This document shows, piece by piece, positions 1-7,095 of a DNA stretch of 21,088 bases. The notes beneath the pieces were generated by a model, which saw only the letters and a list, made by a program, of their open reading frames with translations, was not told where the DNA came from and did no database searches. The DNA lies in NCBI GenBank assembly GCA_910578825.1, contig CAJTSB010000043.1, forward strand, positions 1 through 21,088, in the 5' to 3' direction. The stretch is from an uncultured Lachnospiraceae bacterium (GTDB taxonomy: Bacteria > Bacillota > Clostridia > Lachnospirales > Lachnospiraceae). Position numbers and translations under genes: made by a program. Within the stretch, counting starts at the first letter, position 1. Each line of letters starts with the position of its first letter.

Positions 1-2
1 AG

Positions 3-338
3 AAAGCATTCCGGAAAATCCCTGATGGGACAGACCTAATCTTTCATTCGGACCAGGGCTGGTGCTACCGCATGAAGGATTACCAGGGGAGGCTTAAGAA
101 TAAAGGAATCCGGCAGAGCATGTCAAGGAAGGGGAACTGTCTTGACAATGCAATCATGGAGAACTTTTTTGGCCTGCTCAAGTCGGAAATGTTCTATGGC
201 GAAGAGTTTGCAAGCATAGAAGAATTTATAAAGGAATTGGAAAACTATATAGATTATTACAACCATAGGAGAATCAAGGGAAAACTAAAAGGACTGAGTC
301 CTGTTGATTACAGGAAACAATCCTTAAAAGTTGCCTAA
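3..338 (+). CDS. IS3-family transposase (OrfB), C-terminal part, cut by window edge
   Basis: This is the C-terminal end of the DDE integrase-type transposase of an IS3-family element. The frame is open from the first base of the window, so the 5' part lies outside. The motif HSDQGWCYRM carries the second catalytic Asp. The block NCLDNAIMENFFGLLKSE, with the Glu before NFF, supplies the third acidic residue. The tail YYNHRRIKGKLKGLSPVDYR is the usual end of IS3/IS150-type OrfB proteins. The stop at 336-338 lies about 40 nt before the terminal repeat, as expected for the right end of such an element. Integrity of the whole element cannot be judged here. Confidence 0.93.
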   Translation, partial: KAFRKIPDGTDLIFHSDQGWCYRMKDYQGRLKNKGIRQSMSRKGNCLDNAIMENFFGLLKSEMFYGEEFASIEEFIKELENYIDYYNHRRIKGKLKGLSPVDYRKQSLKVA

Positions 339-344
339 CCCTGA

Positions 345-377
345 TTATAAACTGTCCAATATTTCGGGTTCAGTTCA
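345..377 (-). repeat. Probable right terminal inverted repeat of the IS
   Basis: On the minus strand the sequence starts TGAACTGAACCCGAAATATT and runs inward towards the transposase stop codon. The left partner is not in the window, so the exact inner boundary is an estimate. The outer end (377) is set by the terminal CA. Confidence 0.6.
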
Positions 378-424
378 TAATCTTAGCCGGATTGAGGTAG
401 GTTTATTTTTAACATATCTTAGAG

Positions 425-459
425 AGGCTAACCACTTTGTGGGCGGCTGCTCCTTTTTT
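425..459 (+). terminator. Possible Rho-independent terminator
   Basis: An imperfect hairpin (AGGCTAACCAC / GTGGGCGGCT, with a 2-nt internal mismatch and a TTT loop) is followed shortly by TTTTTT at 454-459. It could end transcription coming out of the IS. The stem is imperfect, so confidence is low. Confidence 0.35.
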
Positions 460-530
460 ATAATATAACATTTCTGTATCTGAAAATCAACTGCATTTTT
501 AGAATCCGGCAAAATCAATGGTGCTAAAGA

Positions 531-553
531 TTTGATTACACTTTTGATTACAC
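531..553. repeat. Short direct repeat, TTTGATTACAC x2
   Basis: Two identical 11-nt units, TTTGATTACAC, lie at 531-541 and 543-553, one base apart. No function is evident. They may be the remnant of a mobile-element end or a protein-binding site. Confidence 0.5.
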
Positions 554-591
554 TCTATAGATGATGTCCGGTGTTTGTCTCGGGATTACGG

Positions 592-783
592 TCATAGCGA
601 CAGGATATCACCAACGCCGCAGTCTAAAACGTTACAGATTTTCTCCAGTGTATCAAAGCTGATGCGGGACGTTCGGTTGTGATTTAAGTTCCGCAGTGTG
701 TTGATGGAAATACCGGTATCTTTGGAGAGCTGATTTTGGGAAATCCCCTTCTGGTCAAGTATTTGATTTAACATGATTTTCAT
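592..783 (-). CDS. Small XRE/Cro-type HTH transcriptional regulator
   Basis: A 63-residue single-domain DNA-binding protein of the Cro/C1 (XRE) type. The helix-turn-helix lies in GISQNQLSKDTGISINTLRNLN, followed by FDTLEKICNVLDCGVGDIL, the typical helix 4-5 segment of small XRE repressors. I chose the ATG at 783 because GAGGTG lies 9 nt upstream on the minus strand. The frame extends 15 codons further up, but that part lacks a ribosome site. No toxin partner or phage gene is adjacent. It sits between an IS and a signalling gene, which suggests an orphan regulator from an accessory element. Its target is unknown; the divergent promoter at 902-931 is a candidate. Confidence 0.88.
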   Translation of the reverse strand: MKIMLNQILDQKGISQNQLSKDTGISINTLRNLNHNRTSRISFDTLEKICNVLDCGVGDILSL

Positions 784-901
784 AATGATATGCACCTCGT
801 TTCTTTGATTAAGATAAATTTTTTCCACAGACGCATAAAACTATACATAAAAAGCGGTTTTCGCAGAAGGAGTTTCGGCGATATGAAAAATGGAAGAAAA
901 C

Positions 902-931
902 TATACAATTCATATATTGATATGGTATAAT
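902..931 (+). promoter_or_regulatory. Extended -10 promoter for the GGDEF leader
   Basis: TGGTATAAT (923-931) is an extended -10 element with a perfect TATAAT. A weak -35 (TATACA, 902-907) lies 18 nt upstream. The predicted transcript start is about 936-940, at the very edge of the first 31-nt repeat, so the leader RNA would begin inside or just before the first hairpin. Confidence 0.65.
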
Positions 932-951
932 ATGACCTAAGGAGGGACCCG

Positions 952-1011
952 TTGAAAGCGGGAGGATGCCTTAGGTCACTTGTCGGTTCCAGAGAGGTAG
1001 GAAAGACCTAA
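952..1011 (+). CDS. Upstream ORF 1 (19-residue leader peptide)
   Basis: The peptide MKAGGCLRSLVGSREVGKT starts at TTG 952, 6 nt after the strong site AAGGAGG (939-945). It ends with TAA at 1009-1011, inside the Shine-Dalgarno region of the second repeat. A ribosome finishing this ORF would therefore sit on the initiation site of upstream ORF 2. No stalling motif is recognised. It is too short for homology, so the support is the ribosome site, the spacing and the matching partner ORF. Confidence 0.45.
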   Translation: MKAGGCLRSLVGSREVGKT

Positions 1012-1022
1012 GGAGGGACCCG

Positions 1023-1082
1023 TTGAAAGCGGGAGTCCGTGGTTCTATTAGTAAAGCAAACAACAGGGAGGGCACAGGTTGA
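1023..1082 (+). CDS. Upstream ORF 2 (19-residue leader peptide) overlapping the GGDEF start
   Basis: The peptide MKAGVRGSISKANNREGTG starts at TTG 1023, again 6 nt after AAGGAGG (1010-1016). Its TGA (1080-1082) overlaps the TTG start of the GGDEF gene (1079-1081) as TTGA, a classic arrangement for translational coupling. It has the same length and first four residues as upstream ORF 1; the rest differs. This suggests a duplicated initiation module, but peptide production is unproven. Confidence 0.45.
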   Translation: MKAGVRGSISKANNREGTG

Positions 1083-3013
1083 AGAAAATAGCGTTATTGA
1101 TGGATGGATGGAAAAGATATTTAACGTTTGCATGGCCTGCCGGAATCTTGCAGCGGATTCATGAGACAAAAGAGGAGGCAGCTCTCTACATATTTAGCAG
1201 TTCCGGGAACTGGAGCCGGGATGAGAAATATAACGAAGGAGAATACAATATTTTTCGTCTTCCCGATTTGAGTGAATTTGATGGGATAATTTTGGATTTG
1301 ACGAATATACAGATAAGTTCTGTGATAGAGGAAGTTGTGAAACGAGCGAAAGATTCCGGTGTGCCCGTGATTTCTCTTGGAAAAGAACTGGATGATTTCT
1401 ACTATGTTGGAATTGACAACAAGCGTGCGATGGCAGGGGTGGTGGAACACCTGGTAGACGTGCATAAGTGCCGGACGTTCTGGTTTGTAATGGGACCGGA
1501 GGATAATTATGAAAATATCAGACGTATGGAAGGCATTCGGGAATATCTGGACAGCCGGGAAATTAGCTGGGAGGAAGATGATTTTTTCTGTGAAAGTTAT
1601 GAGTTTCAATGCGGGGTCAATGGTTTCCGGCATTTTATGGAGCGTGGGAAGAGACTGCCGGATGCAATTGTCTGTGCCAATGATAATATCGCGGTAGGAG
1701 TCTGTGAAGAGGCTGCAAGGGCGGGATACCATGCGCCGGAGGATTTCTACATCACTGGTTTTGATAATTTTGACAAGGCGGCATTTTATACGCCGCAGAT
1801 TACGACGGTGAGTCATGTCCGGGAGGAGGCGGGGTATCGCTGTGCACAGCTTTTACTGCAAATCTGGCAGGGAGAGAAACTTCCGCGATTCCACTATACG
1901 GATGTGGAATATAAGTTCTGGGAGAGCTGTGGATGTAGTAAAGATCATCATCATGAGGATAGGGAATATCTGAAGGGTCAGATTATCTATCAGATTGAGA
2001 CAGATGTATTTATGGAAGACATTCTTTCCCTTGAATATGAACTTTTGAAATGCAGTACATTTTCACAAATGATAAATTGTGTATTGAAATGTCTGCCGTC
2101 CATGAAATGTGACGCTATGTATCTGGTGATGGATCCCAGAATGAACGATTTCAAAAAACGGACGGATACTTCTGAAATATGGATGGTGGAGGAGGAAAAT
2201 TATTGCGTTCACGGATATCCGGAACGGATGATGCTGGAATTTTCCTACGAAAATCCCGAGGTTTCCGAGGGGTTGGAATTGCATCTGGGACAGAGGGAAA
2301 AGTCAGAGATGAATACAATCTTTCCTGTCTTTGACTGTCAGGAGCCTGGTGCAAATATTTTATTTTTGCCACTGCACTTCAGGCAGTGGACTGTCGGCTA
2401 CCTTGTCATCCGCGATGCGGTATATCTGATGGAGCGGCAGTACCTGCATTATATGTTGGGTGCGCTGACAAAGGCGATGGAGAATCTTCATCGGCACGAA
2501 AAGCTGGAGTGGATGAATGAACAGCTTTCGAATCTGTATGTGCGCGATACGTTGACTGGCATGTATAACCGGATGGGTTACCGCAAATTTGCAGGCAAGC
2601 TGTTTGAGGACAGAAAACGGGCAAATAATTTGCTGATATTATTTATAGACCTGGACCGTTTAAAATATATCAATGACAATCTGGGGCATGATATGGGGGA
2701 TCTTGCCATACGCGCAGTGGCGGATGCGATTAAAAGCACGCTCGATGAAGAGGGGATTCCGGTACGGTTAGGAGGAGATGAATTTCTGGTTATCCGGGAG
2801 GAACTTCCCGGGCAGGAGATTGACAGTGTGATCCAGGAAATCCGTCATAAGGTGGCGCGCAGCGGGAATCAGGTTGGGCTTTTTGATCTCAGCATCAGCG
2901 CCGGGTATGTGGTTACCGATAAGGAATCTCCGAAGAAACTGGAGGATTATGTGAATGAGGCGGATGCCATTATGTATGAGGAAAAGAAAGCTAAAAAGGC
3001 TGCACGAACATAG
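1079..3013 (+). CDS. Soluble sugar-sensor-like (LacI-type) and GGDEF domain protein, probable diguanylate cyclase
   Basis: This 644-residue protein probably makes cyclic di-GMP from two GTP. Residues 1 to about 285 resemble a LacI/periplasmic-binding-type ligand domain (VPVISLGKEL, FYYVGIDN, DAIVCANDNIAVGV, FYITGFDNF) without a DNA-binding helix-turn-helix. There is no signal peptide, so it should act in the cytoplasm. A middle region of about 200 residues is GAF-like in length but not recognised. The GGDEF domain starts near residue 485 (RDTLTGMYNRMGYRKF, FIDLDRLKYINDNLGHDMGD) with the active-site GGDEF at 565-569. No RxxD inhibitory site precedes GGDEF. Start TTG 1079 has GGGAGG 7 nt upstream and overlaps upstream ORF 2. 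Only 53 nt separate it from purL. Confidence 0.9.
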   Translation: MKKIALLMDGWKRYLTFAWPAGILQRIHETKEEAALYIFSSSGNWSRDEKYNEGEYNIFRLPDLSEFDGIILDLTNIQISSVIEEVVKRAKDSGVPVISLGKELDDFYYVGIDNKRAMAGVVEHLVDVHKCRTFWFVMGPEDNYENIRRMEGIREYLDSREISWEEDDFFCESYEFQCGVNGFRHFMERGKRLPDAIVCANDNIAVGVCEEAARAGYHAPEDFYITGFDNFDKAAFYTPQITTVSHVREEAGYRCAQLLLQIWQGEKLPRFHYTDVEYKFWESCGCSKDHHHEDREYLKGQIIYQIETDVFMEDILSLEYELLKCSTFSQMINCVLKCLPSMKCDAMYLVMDPRMNDFKKRTDTSEIWMVEEENYCVHGYPERMMLEFSYENPEVSEGLELHLGQREKSEMNTIFPVFDCQEPGANILFLPLHFRQWTVGYLVIRDAVYLMERQYLHYMLGALTKAMENLHRHEKLEWMNEQLSNLYVRDTLTGMYNRMGYRKFAGKLFEDRKRANNLLILFIDLDRLKYINDNLGHDMGDLAIRAVADAIKSTLDEEGIPVRLGGDEFLVIREELPGQEIDSVIQEIRHKVARSGNQVGLFDLSISAGYVVTDKESPKKLEDYVNEADAIMYEEKKAKKAART

Positions 3014-3066
3014 ATAGACCAGTAATTGGTCGTTTGAAAATAAAGCACGAATTTCAGGAGGAAACT

Positions 3067-6000
3067 ATGAGCAACGTAAGACGTATTTTTGTAGAAAAGA
3101 AACCGGCATATGCCATTCAGGCAAAGGAGCTGCAATCAGAAATCGAAAGCTATCTCGGTATCCAAACGGTAACACGGGTGCGTGTACTGATTCGTTACGA
3201 TATGGAGCATATTTCGGAGGATACCTATCAGAAAGCCTTAAAAACCGTATTTTCGGAGCCTCCGGTGGATGAGGTATATGAGGAGGCATTTGACGCTGCC
3301 GGTGCGAATGTGTTTAGTGTGGAGTATCTTCCGGGGCAATATGACCAGCGGGCGGATTCTGCAGAGCAGTGTGTGAAATTGTTAAATGAGAATGAAGAGC
3401 CGATTATTCGTTCTGCCACGACGTATGTGATTGAGGGAGAGATAGACGCCAGCCAGCTTTCGGCAATCAAAAATCACTGTATTAACCCGGTGGATTCAAG
3501 AGAGACTGGACTGGAGAAACCGCAGACGTTGGTGGATGAGTTCGAAGAGCCGGAAGATGTAAAAATTATCGATGGATTTCAGGATATGCCGGAAAAGGAA
3601 CTGCGGGAATTGTATGGTTCGCTCGGTCTTGCCATGACATTCAAGGACTTTTTGCATATTCAGAACTATTTTAGGGGTGAGGAAAAACGTGAGCCGTCGA
3701 TGACGGAAATCCGTGTCCTTGACACCTACTGGTCAGATCATTGCCGTCACACAACGTTTTCTACGGAATTAAAGGATGTGGCGTTTGAGGATGGCTATTA
3801 CCGGGAACCGATTGAGGGCGCTTATCAGGATTATTTAAATACGTACCAGGAAATTTATAAGGGCAGGGATGATAAATTTGTGTGCCTGATGGATCTGGCG
3901 TTGATGGCAATGAAACGCCTGAAGAAAGAAGGAAAATTAGAGGATCAGGAGGAGTCGGACGAGATTAATGCCTGCTCCATCGTTGTTCCGGTTGAGGTAG
4001 ATGGAAAAACCGAGGAATGGCTGGTGAATTTCAAGAATGAGACGCACAACCATCCGACCGAGATTGAGCCGTTCGGTGGGGCTGCCACCTGTCTGGGCGG
4101 AGCAATCCGCGACCCGCTGTCCGGGCGTACTTACGTCTATCAGGCGATGCGCGTCACCGGAGCGGCAGACCCTACGGTATCGGTAAAGGAGACAATTGAG
4201 GGCAAGCTTCCCCAGAAGAAACTGGTGCGTGGTGCGGCGCACGGTTACAGTTCCTATGGCAATCAGATTGGGCTTGCTACGGGATATGTCAAGGAAATCT
4301 ACCATCCGGACTATGTTGCAAAACGTATGGAAATCGGCGCGGTCATGGGTGCGGCTCCCAGGCGTGCGGTACAGCGTCTGAACTCTGATCCGGGAGATAT
4401 TATTATTTTGTTGGGAGGAAGAACCGGACGTGACGGTATCGGAGGCGCGACTGGAAGTTCCAAGGCGCATAATACCCAATCTACCGCCGTATGCGGTGCA
4501 GAGGTGCAGAAGGGTAATCCGCCGACAGAACGCAAAATCCAGAGGTTGTTCCGTCGGGAGGAAGTTTCGCATATCATCAAAAAATGCAACGATTTCGGTG
4601 CAGGCGGCGTTTCCGTGGCAATTGGCGAGCTGGCGCCGGGGCTTCGCGTACAGCTTGATAAAGTTCCTAAGAAATATGCAGGTCTGGATGGCACGGAGAT
4701 TGCGATTTCCGAGTCTCAGGAGCGTATGGCGGTTGTAATTGCACCGGAGGACGTGCAGCAGTTCCTTGCCTATGCAAAGGAAGAAAATCTTGAGGCGGTA
4801 GAAGTTGCGGTCGTAACCGAAGAGCCGCGGCTTGTGCTGGAGTGGAGAGGCAAAGAGATTGTAAATATTTCCAGGGCGTTTCTGGATACGAACGGCGCGC
4901 ATCAGGAAACTTCTGTTTCTGTGGATATGCCGGTCAAAGAGGATAATTTCTTTGAGAAGACAGAAATTCCCGCTGTCGCAGATGCATTACGGCAGGGGGA
5001 TGTCAGGGGCGCATGGCTGTCCACGCTCTCAGACTTAAATGTCTGTTCCCAGAAAGGTCTGGTGGAAATGTTTGACGGTTCCATTGGCGCAGGCAGTGTG
5101 TTTATGCCGTACGGTGGAAAATATCAGCTGACGGAAACGCAGAGCATGGTGGCAAAGCTTCCGGTTGCAGAGGGAAAATGTGACGCCGTGACAATGATGT
5201 CTTACGGTTTCGACCCATATTTATCTTCCTGGAGTCCTTATCACGGAGCGATCTATGCCGTATTGGAATCTATGGCAAAAATTGTAGCGTCTGGCGGCGA
5301 TTACCGGAAAATCCGTTTCACTTTCCAGGAATATTTTCGCAGGATGAGCGAGGAGCCGGGCCGTTGGAGTCAGCCGTTCGCAGCGCTTTTAGGCGCATAC
5401 AGCGCACAGATTGGATTTGGACTGCCCTCCATTGGAGGCAAGGATTCCATGTCCGGAACATTCAATGAGATTGATGTTCCGCCCACGTTGGTATCGTTTG
5501 CAGTAGATGTGGCAAATCAGCAGGATATAATTACGCCGGAGCTGAAGTGTGCAGGAAATAAATTGATGATTTTTAAGATAGCCAAAGATAAATACGATTT
5601 GCCTGTATATGGACAGGTGATGGCGTTATATGACGCTATCCACACATTGATTCAGAAGAAAGCGATTGTATCCGCTTATGCGCTGGATGGCAAGGGTATT
5701 GCGGCATCTGTCAGCAAGATGGCGTTTGGAAATAAGCTTGGCGTTACCATTGCCTCCGATGTATGCAGGGATTGTCTGTTTGCACCGCATTTCGGAAAAT
5801 TGATTGCCGAAGTTCCGGCAGACAAGGTATCACTTGTTACGGATGTTATCGCAGAGGCGATGGCGTCATATGCCGAGAATTTGGCAAATGAGAGTGAAGG
5901 ATGTGGAAATGACAGCTATTGCCGCGTATTTGGAGAGGTAAATGGAGAACAGAAATTTATTTACGGCAACATGGAATTATCTGTGGAGGAGGCCGTAAAG

Positions 6001-6918
6001 GCGTGGACGGGAACATTGGAGAAGGTATTCCCTACGATTGCGCAAGAAGGAAAAGAAGAAGTCAATACAGATGTATTTGAGACAGACAAGGTGTATGTCT
6101 GCAAACATAAAGTGGCAAAGCCGAAGGTGTTCATTCCGGTATTTCCGGGAACCAATTGTGAATACGACAGTGCGAAGGCATTTGAGCGCGCCGGAGCGGA
6201 GCCAATCGTTAAGGTATTTAAGAATCTGGGAGCGGAGGATATTCGCGATTCTGTAGACGTGTTTGTAAGGGCGATTGAACAGTCCCAGATGATTATGTTC
6301 CCTGGCGGATTTTCCGCAGGAGATGAGCCGGAGGGCAGTGCGAAATTCTTCGCAACGGCATTCCGTAATGAGAAGATCAAAGAGGCAGTGAATAAGCTGC
6401 TTAAGGAGCGTGACGGACTGATGCTGGGAATCTGCAACGGATTCCAGGCGTTGATTAAGCTTGGTCTGGTACCGTACGGTGAAATCCGTGAGCAGGATGA
6501 AAATTCGCCGACATTGACTTATAACACCATAGGACGCCATATTTCCAGGATGGTATACACGAAAGTTGTAACCAACAATTCTCCATGGCTTGCACAGGCG
6601 AAAGTGGGAGAGACATATTGCAATCCGGCATCCCACGGAGAGGGACGTTTTGTCGCGCCGAAGGAATGGCTTGATAAGCTGTTTGCAAATGGGCAGGTGG
6701 CAACCCAGTATGTCAACGAGCAGGGACAGCCTACCATGGATGAGGAATGGAATATCAACGGCTCCTATATGGCGATTGAGGGAATTGTCAGTCCAGATGG
6801 ACGCGTGCTGGGTAAAATGGCGCATTCGGAACGACGTGGAGACCATGTTGCCATTAATATCTATGGCGAGCAGGATATGAAGTTATTTGAGAGTGGAGTA
6901 GCTTACTTCCTGACCTAA
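3067..6918 (+). CDS. purL: Phosphoribosylformylglycinamidine synthase, single-chain PurL
   Basis: This enzyme converts formylglycinamide ribonucleotide plus glutamine and ATP to formylglycinamidine ribonucleotide, the fourth step of purine synthesis. It is the large fused form (1283 residues). It has an N-terminal PurS-like domain, the FGAR-binding/ATPase halves with HNHPTEIEPFGG at 327 and IGGKDSMSGTF in the second half, and a C-terminal glutaminase from about residue 1019 (PVFPGTNCEYD). The nucleophile is Cys1123 in GICNGFQ, and His1253/Glu1255 in MAHSERR complete the triad. I chose ATG 3067 because AGGAGG lies 5 nt upstream; a TTG at 3034 in frame has no such site. I see no purine riboswitch or strong terminator between it and the GGDEF gene, so read-through is possible. 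Confidence 0.97.
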   Translation: MSNVRRIFVEKKPAYAIQAKELQSEIESYLGIQTVTRVRVLIRYDMEHISEDTYQKALKTVFSEPPVDEVYEEAFDAAGANVFSVEYLPGQYDQRADSAEQCVKLLNENEEPIIRSATTYVIEGEIDASQLSAIKNHCINPVDSRETGLEKPQTLVDEFEEPEDVKIIDGFQDMPEKELRELYGSLGLAMTFKDFLHIQNYFRGEEKREPSMTEIRVLDTYWSDHCRHTTFSTELKDVAFEDGYYREPIEGAYQDYLNTYQEIYKGRDDKFVCLMDLALMAMKRLKKEGKLEDQEESDEINACSIVVPVEVDGKTEEWLVNFKNETHNHPTEIEPFGGAATCLGGAIRDPLSGRTYVYQAMRVTGAADPTVSVKETIEGKLPQKKLVRGAAHGYSSYGNQIGLATGYVKEIYHPDYVAKRMEIGAVMGAAPRRAVQRLNSDPGDIIILLGGRTGRDGIGGATGSSKAHNTQSTAVCGAEVQKGNPPTERKIQRLFRREEVSHIIKKCNDFGAGGVSVAIGELAPGLRVQLDKVPKKYAGLDGTEIAISESQERMAVVIAPEDVQQFLAYAKEENLEAVEVAVVTEEPRLVLEWRGKEIVNISRAFLDTNGAHQETSVSVDMPVKEDNFFEKTEIPAVADALRQGDVRGAWLSTLSDLNVCSQKGLVEMFDGSIGAGSVFMPYGGKYQLTETQSMVAKLPVAEGKCDAVTMMSYGFDPYLSSWSPYHGAIYAVLESMAKIVASGGDYRKIRFTFQEYFRRMSEEPGRWSQPFAALLGAYSAQIGFGLPSIGGKDSMSGTFNEIDVPPTLVSFAVDVANQQDIITPELKCAGNKLMIFKIAKDKYDLPVYGQVMALYDAIHTLIQKKAIVSAYALDGKGIAASVSKMAFGNKLGVTIASDVCRDCLFAPHFGKLIAEVPADKVSLVTDVIAEAMASYAENLANESEGCGNDSYCRVFGEVNGEQKFIYGNMELSVEEAVKAWTGTLEKVFPTIAQEGKEEVNTDVFETDKVYVCKHKVAKPKVFIPVFPGTNCEYDSAKAFERAGAEPIVKVFKNLGAEDIRDSVDVFVRAIEQSQMIMFPGGFSAGDEPEGSAKFFATAFRNEKIKEAVNKLLKERDGLMLGICNGFQALIKLGLVPYGEIREQDENSPTLTYNTIGRHISRMVYTKVVTNNSPWLAQAKVGETYCNPASHGEGRFVAPKEWLDKLFANGQVATQYVNEQGQPTMDEEWNINGSYMAIEGIVSPDGRVLGKMAHSERRGDHVAINIYGEQDMKLFESGVAYFLT

Positions 6919-6950
6919 GGAATTTTCCTTCCTGACCTGAGGAATTTTCC
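6907..6950. repeat. 22-bp tandem duplication across the purL stop codon
   Basis: The unit at 6907-6928 is repeated immediately at 6929-6950 with one difference (TAA in the first copy, TGA in the second). The first copy carries the last codons and stop of purL. Each unit includes GGAATTTTCC, which can form a small hairpin. It looks like recent slippage or local duplication. Confidence 0.85.
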
Positions 6951-6952
6951 TC

Positions 6953-6981
6953 TTGACAACCTGTTGATTTTATAGTATATT
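6953..6981 (+). promoter_or_regulatory. Promoter of the tRNA-Thr gene
   Basis: The consensus -35 TTGACA (6953-6958) is followed after 17 nt by the -10 TATATT (6976-6981). Its start site would fall near 6988, about 30 nt before the tRNA. The -10 lies inside the left arm of a perfect inverted repeat (6976-7012). Confidence 0.8.
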
Positions 6982-7012
6982 GGGTAAGGCAGTTGGGGAA
7001 CGACCCAATATA
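6976..7012. repeat. Perfect 10-bp inverted repeat between tRNA promoter and tRNA
   Basis: TATATTGGGT (6976-6985) is matched by ACCCAATATA (7003-7012) around a 17-nt centre. The left arm contains the -10 hexamer. Because transcription should start inside the loop, a full RNA hairpin would not form from this promoter. A DNA operator or remnant of an older insertion is therefore as likely. Confidence 0.7.
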
Positions 7013-7017
7013 CAATT

Positions 7018-7090
7018 GCTGCTGTGGCTCAGTCGGTAGAGCGTCGCATTGGTAGTGCGGAGGTCACGGGTCCGATTCCCGTCAGCAGCT
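7018..7090 (+). tRNA. tRNA-Thr (anticodon GGT)
   Basis: The cloverleaf is complete. The acceptor stem is GCTGCTG/CAGCAGC, the D arm GCTC...GAGC, and the anticodon arm TCGCA-TTGGTAG-TGCGG, giving anticodon GGT (reads ACC/ACT). The variable loop is AGGTC, the T stem ACGGG/CCCGT and the discriminator T. CCA is not encoded. The T loop reads TCCGATT, with C where the near-universal T55 is expected. Confidence 0.95.
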
Positions 7091-7095
7091 CTGAG

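Larger units (their letters stand above)
1..377 (+). mobile_element. Right end of an IS3-family insertion sequence
   Basis: The element consists of the transposase tail plus the terminal sequence ending ...TTCGGGTTCAGTTCA at 377. Read on the minus strand it begins TGAACTGAACCCGAAAT, matching the TG...CA ends of IS3-family elements. The left end and the target-site duplication lie outside the window. Confidence 0.8.
378..591. other. Non-coding stretch beside the IS
   Basis: I see no convincing gene here. It holds a possible terminator (425-459) and a short direct repeat (531-553). The base composition is AT-rich. It is probably residue of a mobile or accessory region between the IS and the XRE gene. 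Confidence 0.5.
934..1082 (+). promoter_or_regulatory. Tandem-repeat leader with alternative helices and two upstream ORFs
   Basis: A perfect 31-nt sequence occurs at 934-964 and again at 1005-1035. Each copy contains AAGGAGG, then a CCCGTT/AGCGGG hairpin, with a TTG start codon in the hairpin. In the first copy GACCTAAGG (934-942) can pair perfectly with CCTTAGGTC (969-977). The second copy carries an identical GACCTAAGG (1005-1013) with no downstream partner, so it could pair with the same 969-977 segment instead. This is the layout of a two-state RNA switch that hides or frees ribosome sites. It does not match a riboswitch class I recognise. Function is inferred only from structure and position. 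Confidence 0.6.

Noticed and set aside
883..930. 15-codon ORF (MKNGRKLYNSYIDMV) after AAGGAG
   Set aside because: The ribosome site is about 10 nt away, the ORF overlaps the -10 promoter element, and no transcript source is evident.
934..1035. Leader as a cyclic di-GMP-I (GEMM) or guanidine-II riboswitch
   Set aside because: The GAAA-containing hairpin and tandem layout are reminiscent, but the GEMM blocks (GCAAACC, GACGCAAAGCC and the second stem receptor) and the ACGR loops of guanidine-II are not present.
1121..1816. 231-codon open frame antisense to the sensor/GGDEF gene
   Set aside because: No start signal or domain, and the plus-strand protein is clearly real.
3016..3034. Terminator between the GGDEF gene and purL (GACCA...TGGTC)
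   Set aside because: Only a 5-bp stem and no T run.
3937..4902. 321-codon open frame antisense to purL
   Set aside because: It lies fully inside the well-conserved purL coding region, the product has no recognisable domain, and it is Arg/Cys-rich as expected from antisense shadow frames.
5977..6846. 289-codon open frame antisense to the purL glutaminase region
   Set aside because: Shadow of purL codon usage, with no ribosome site or protein family features.
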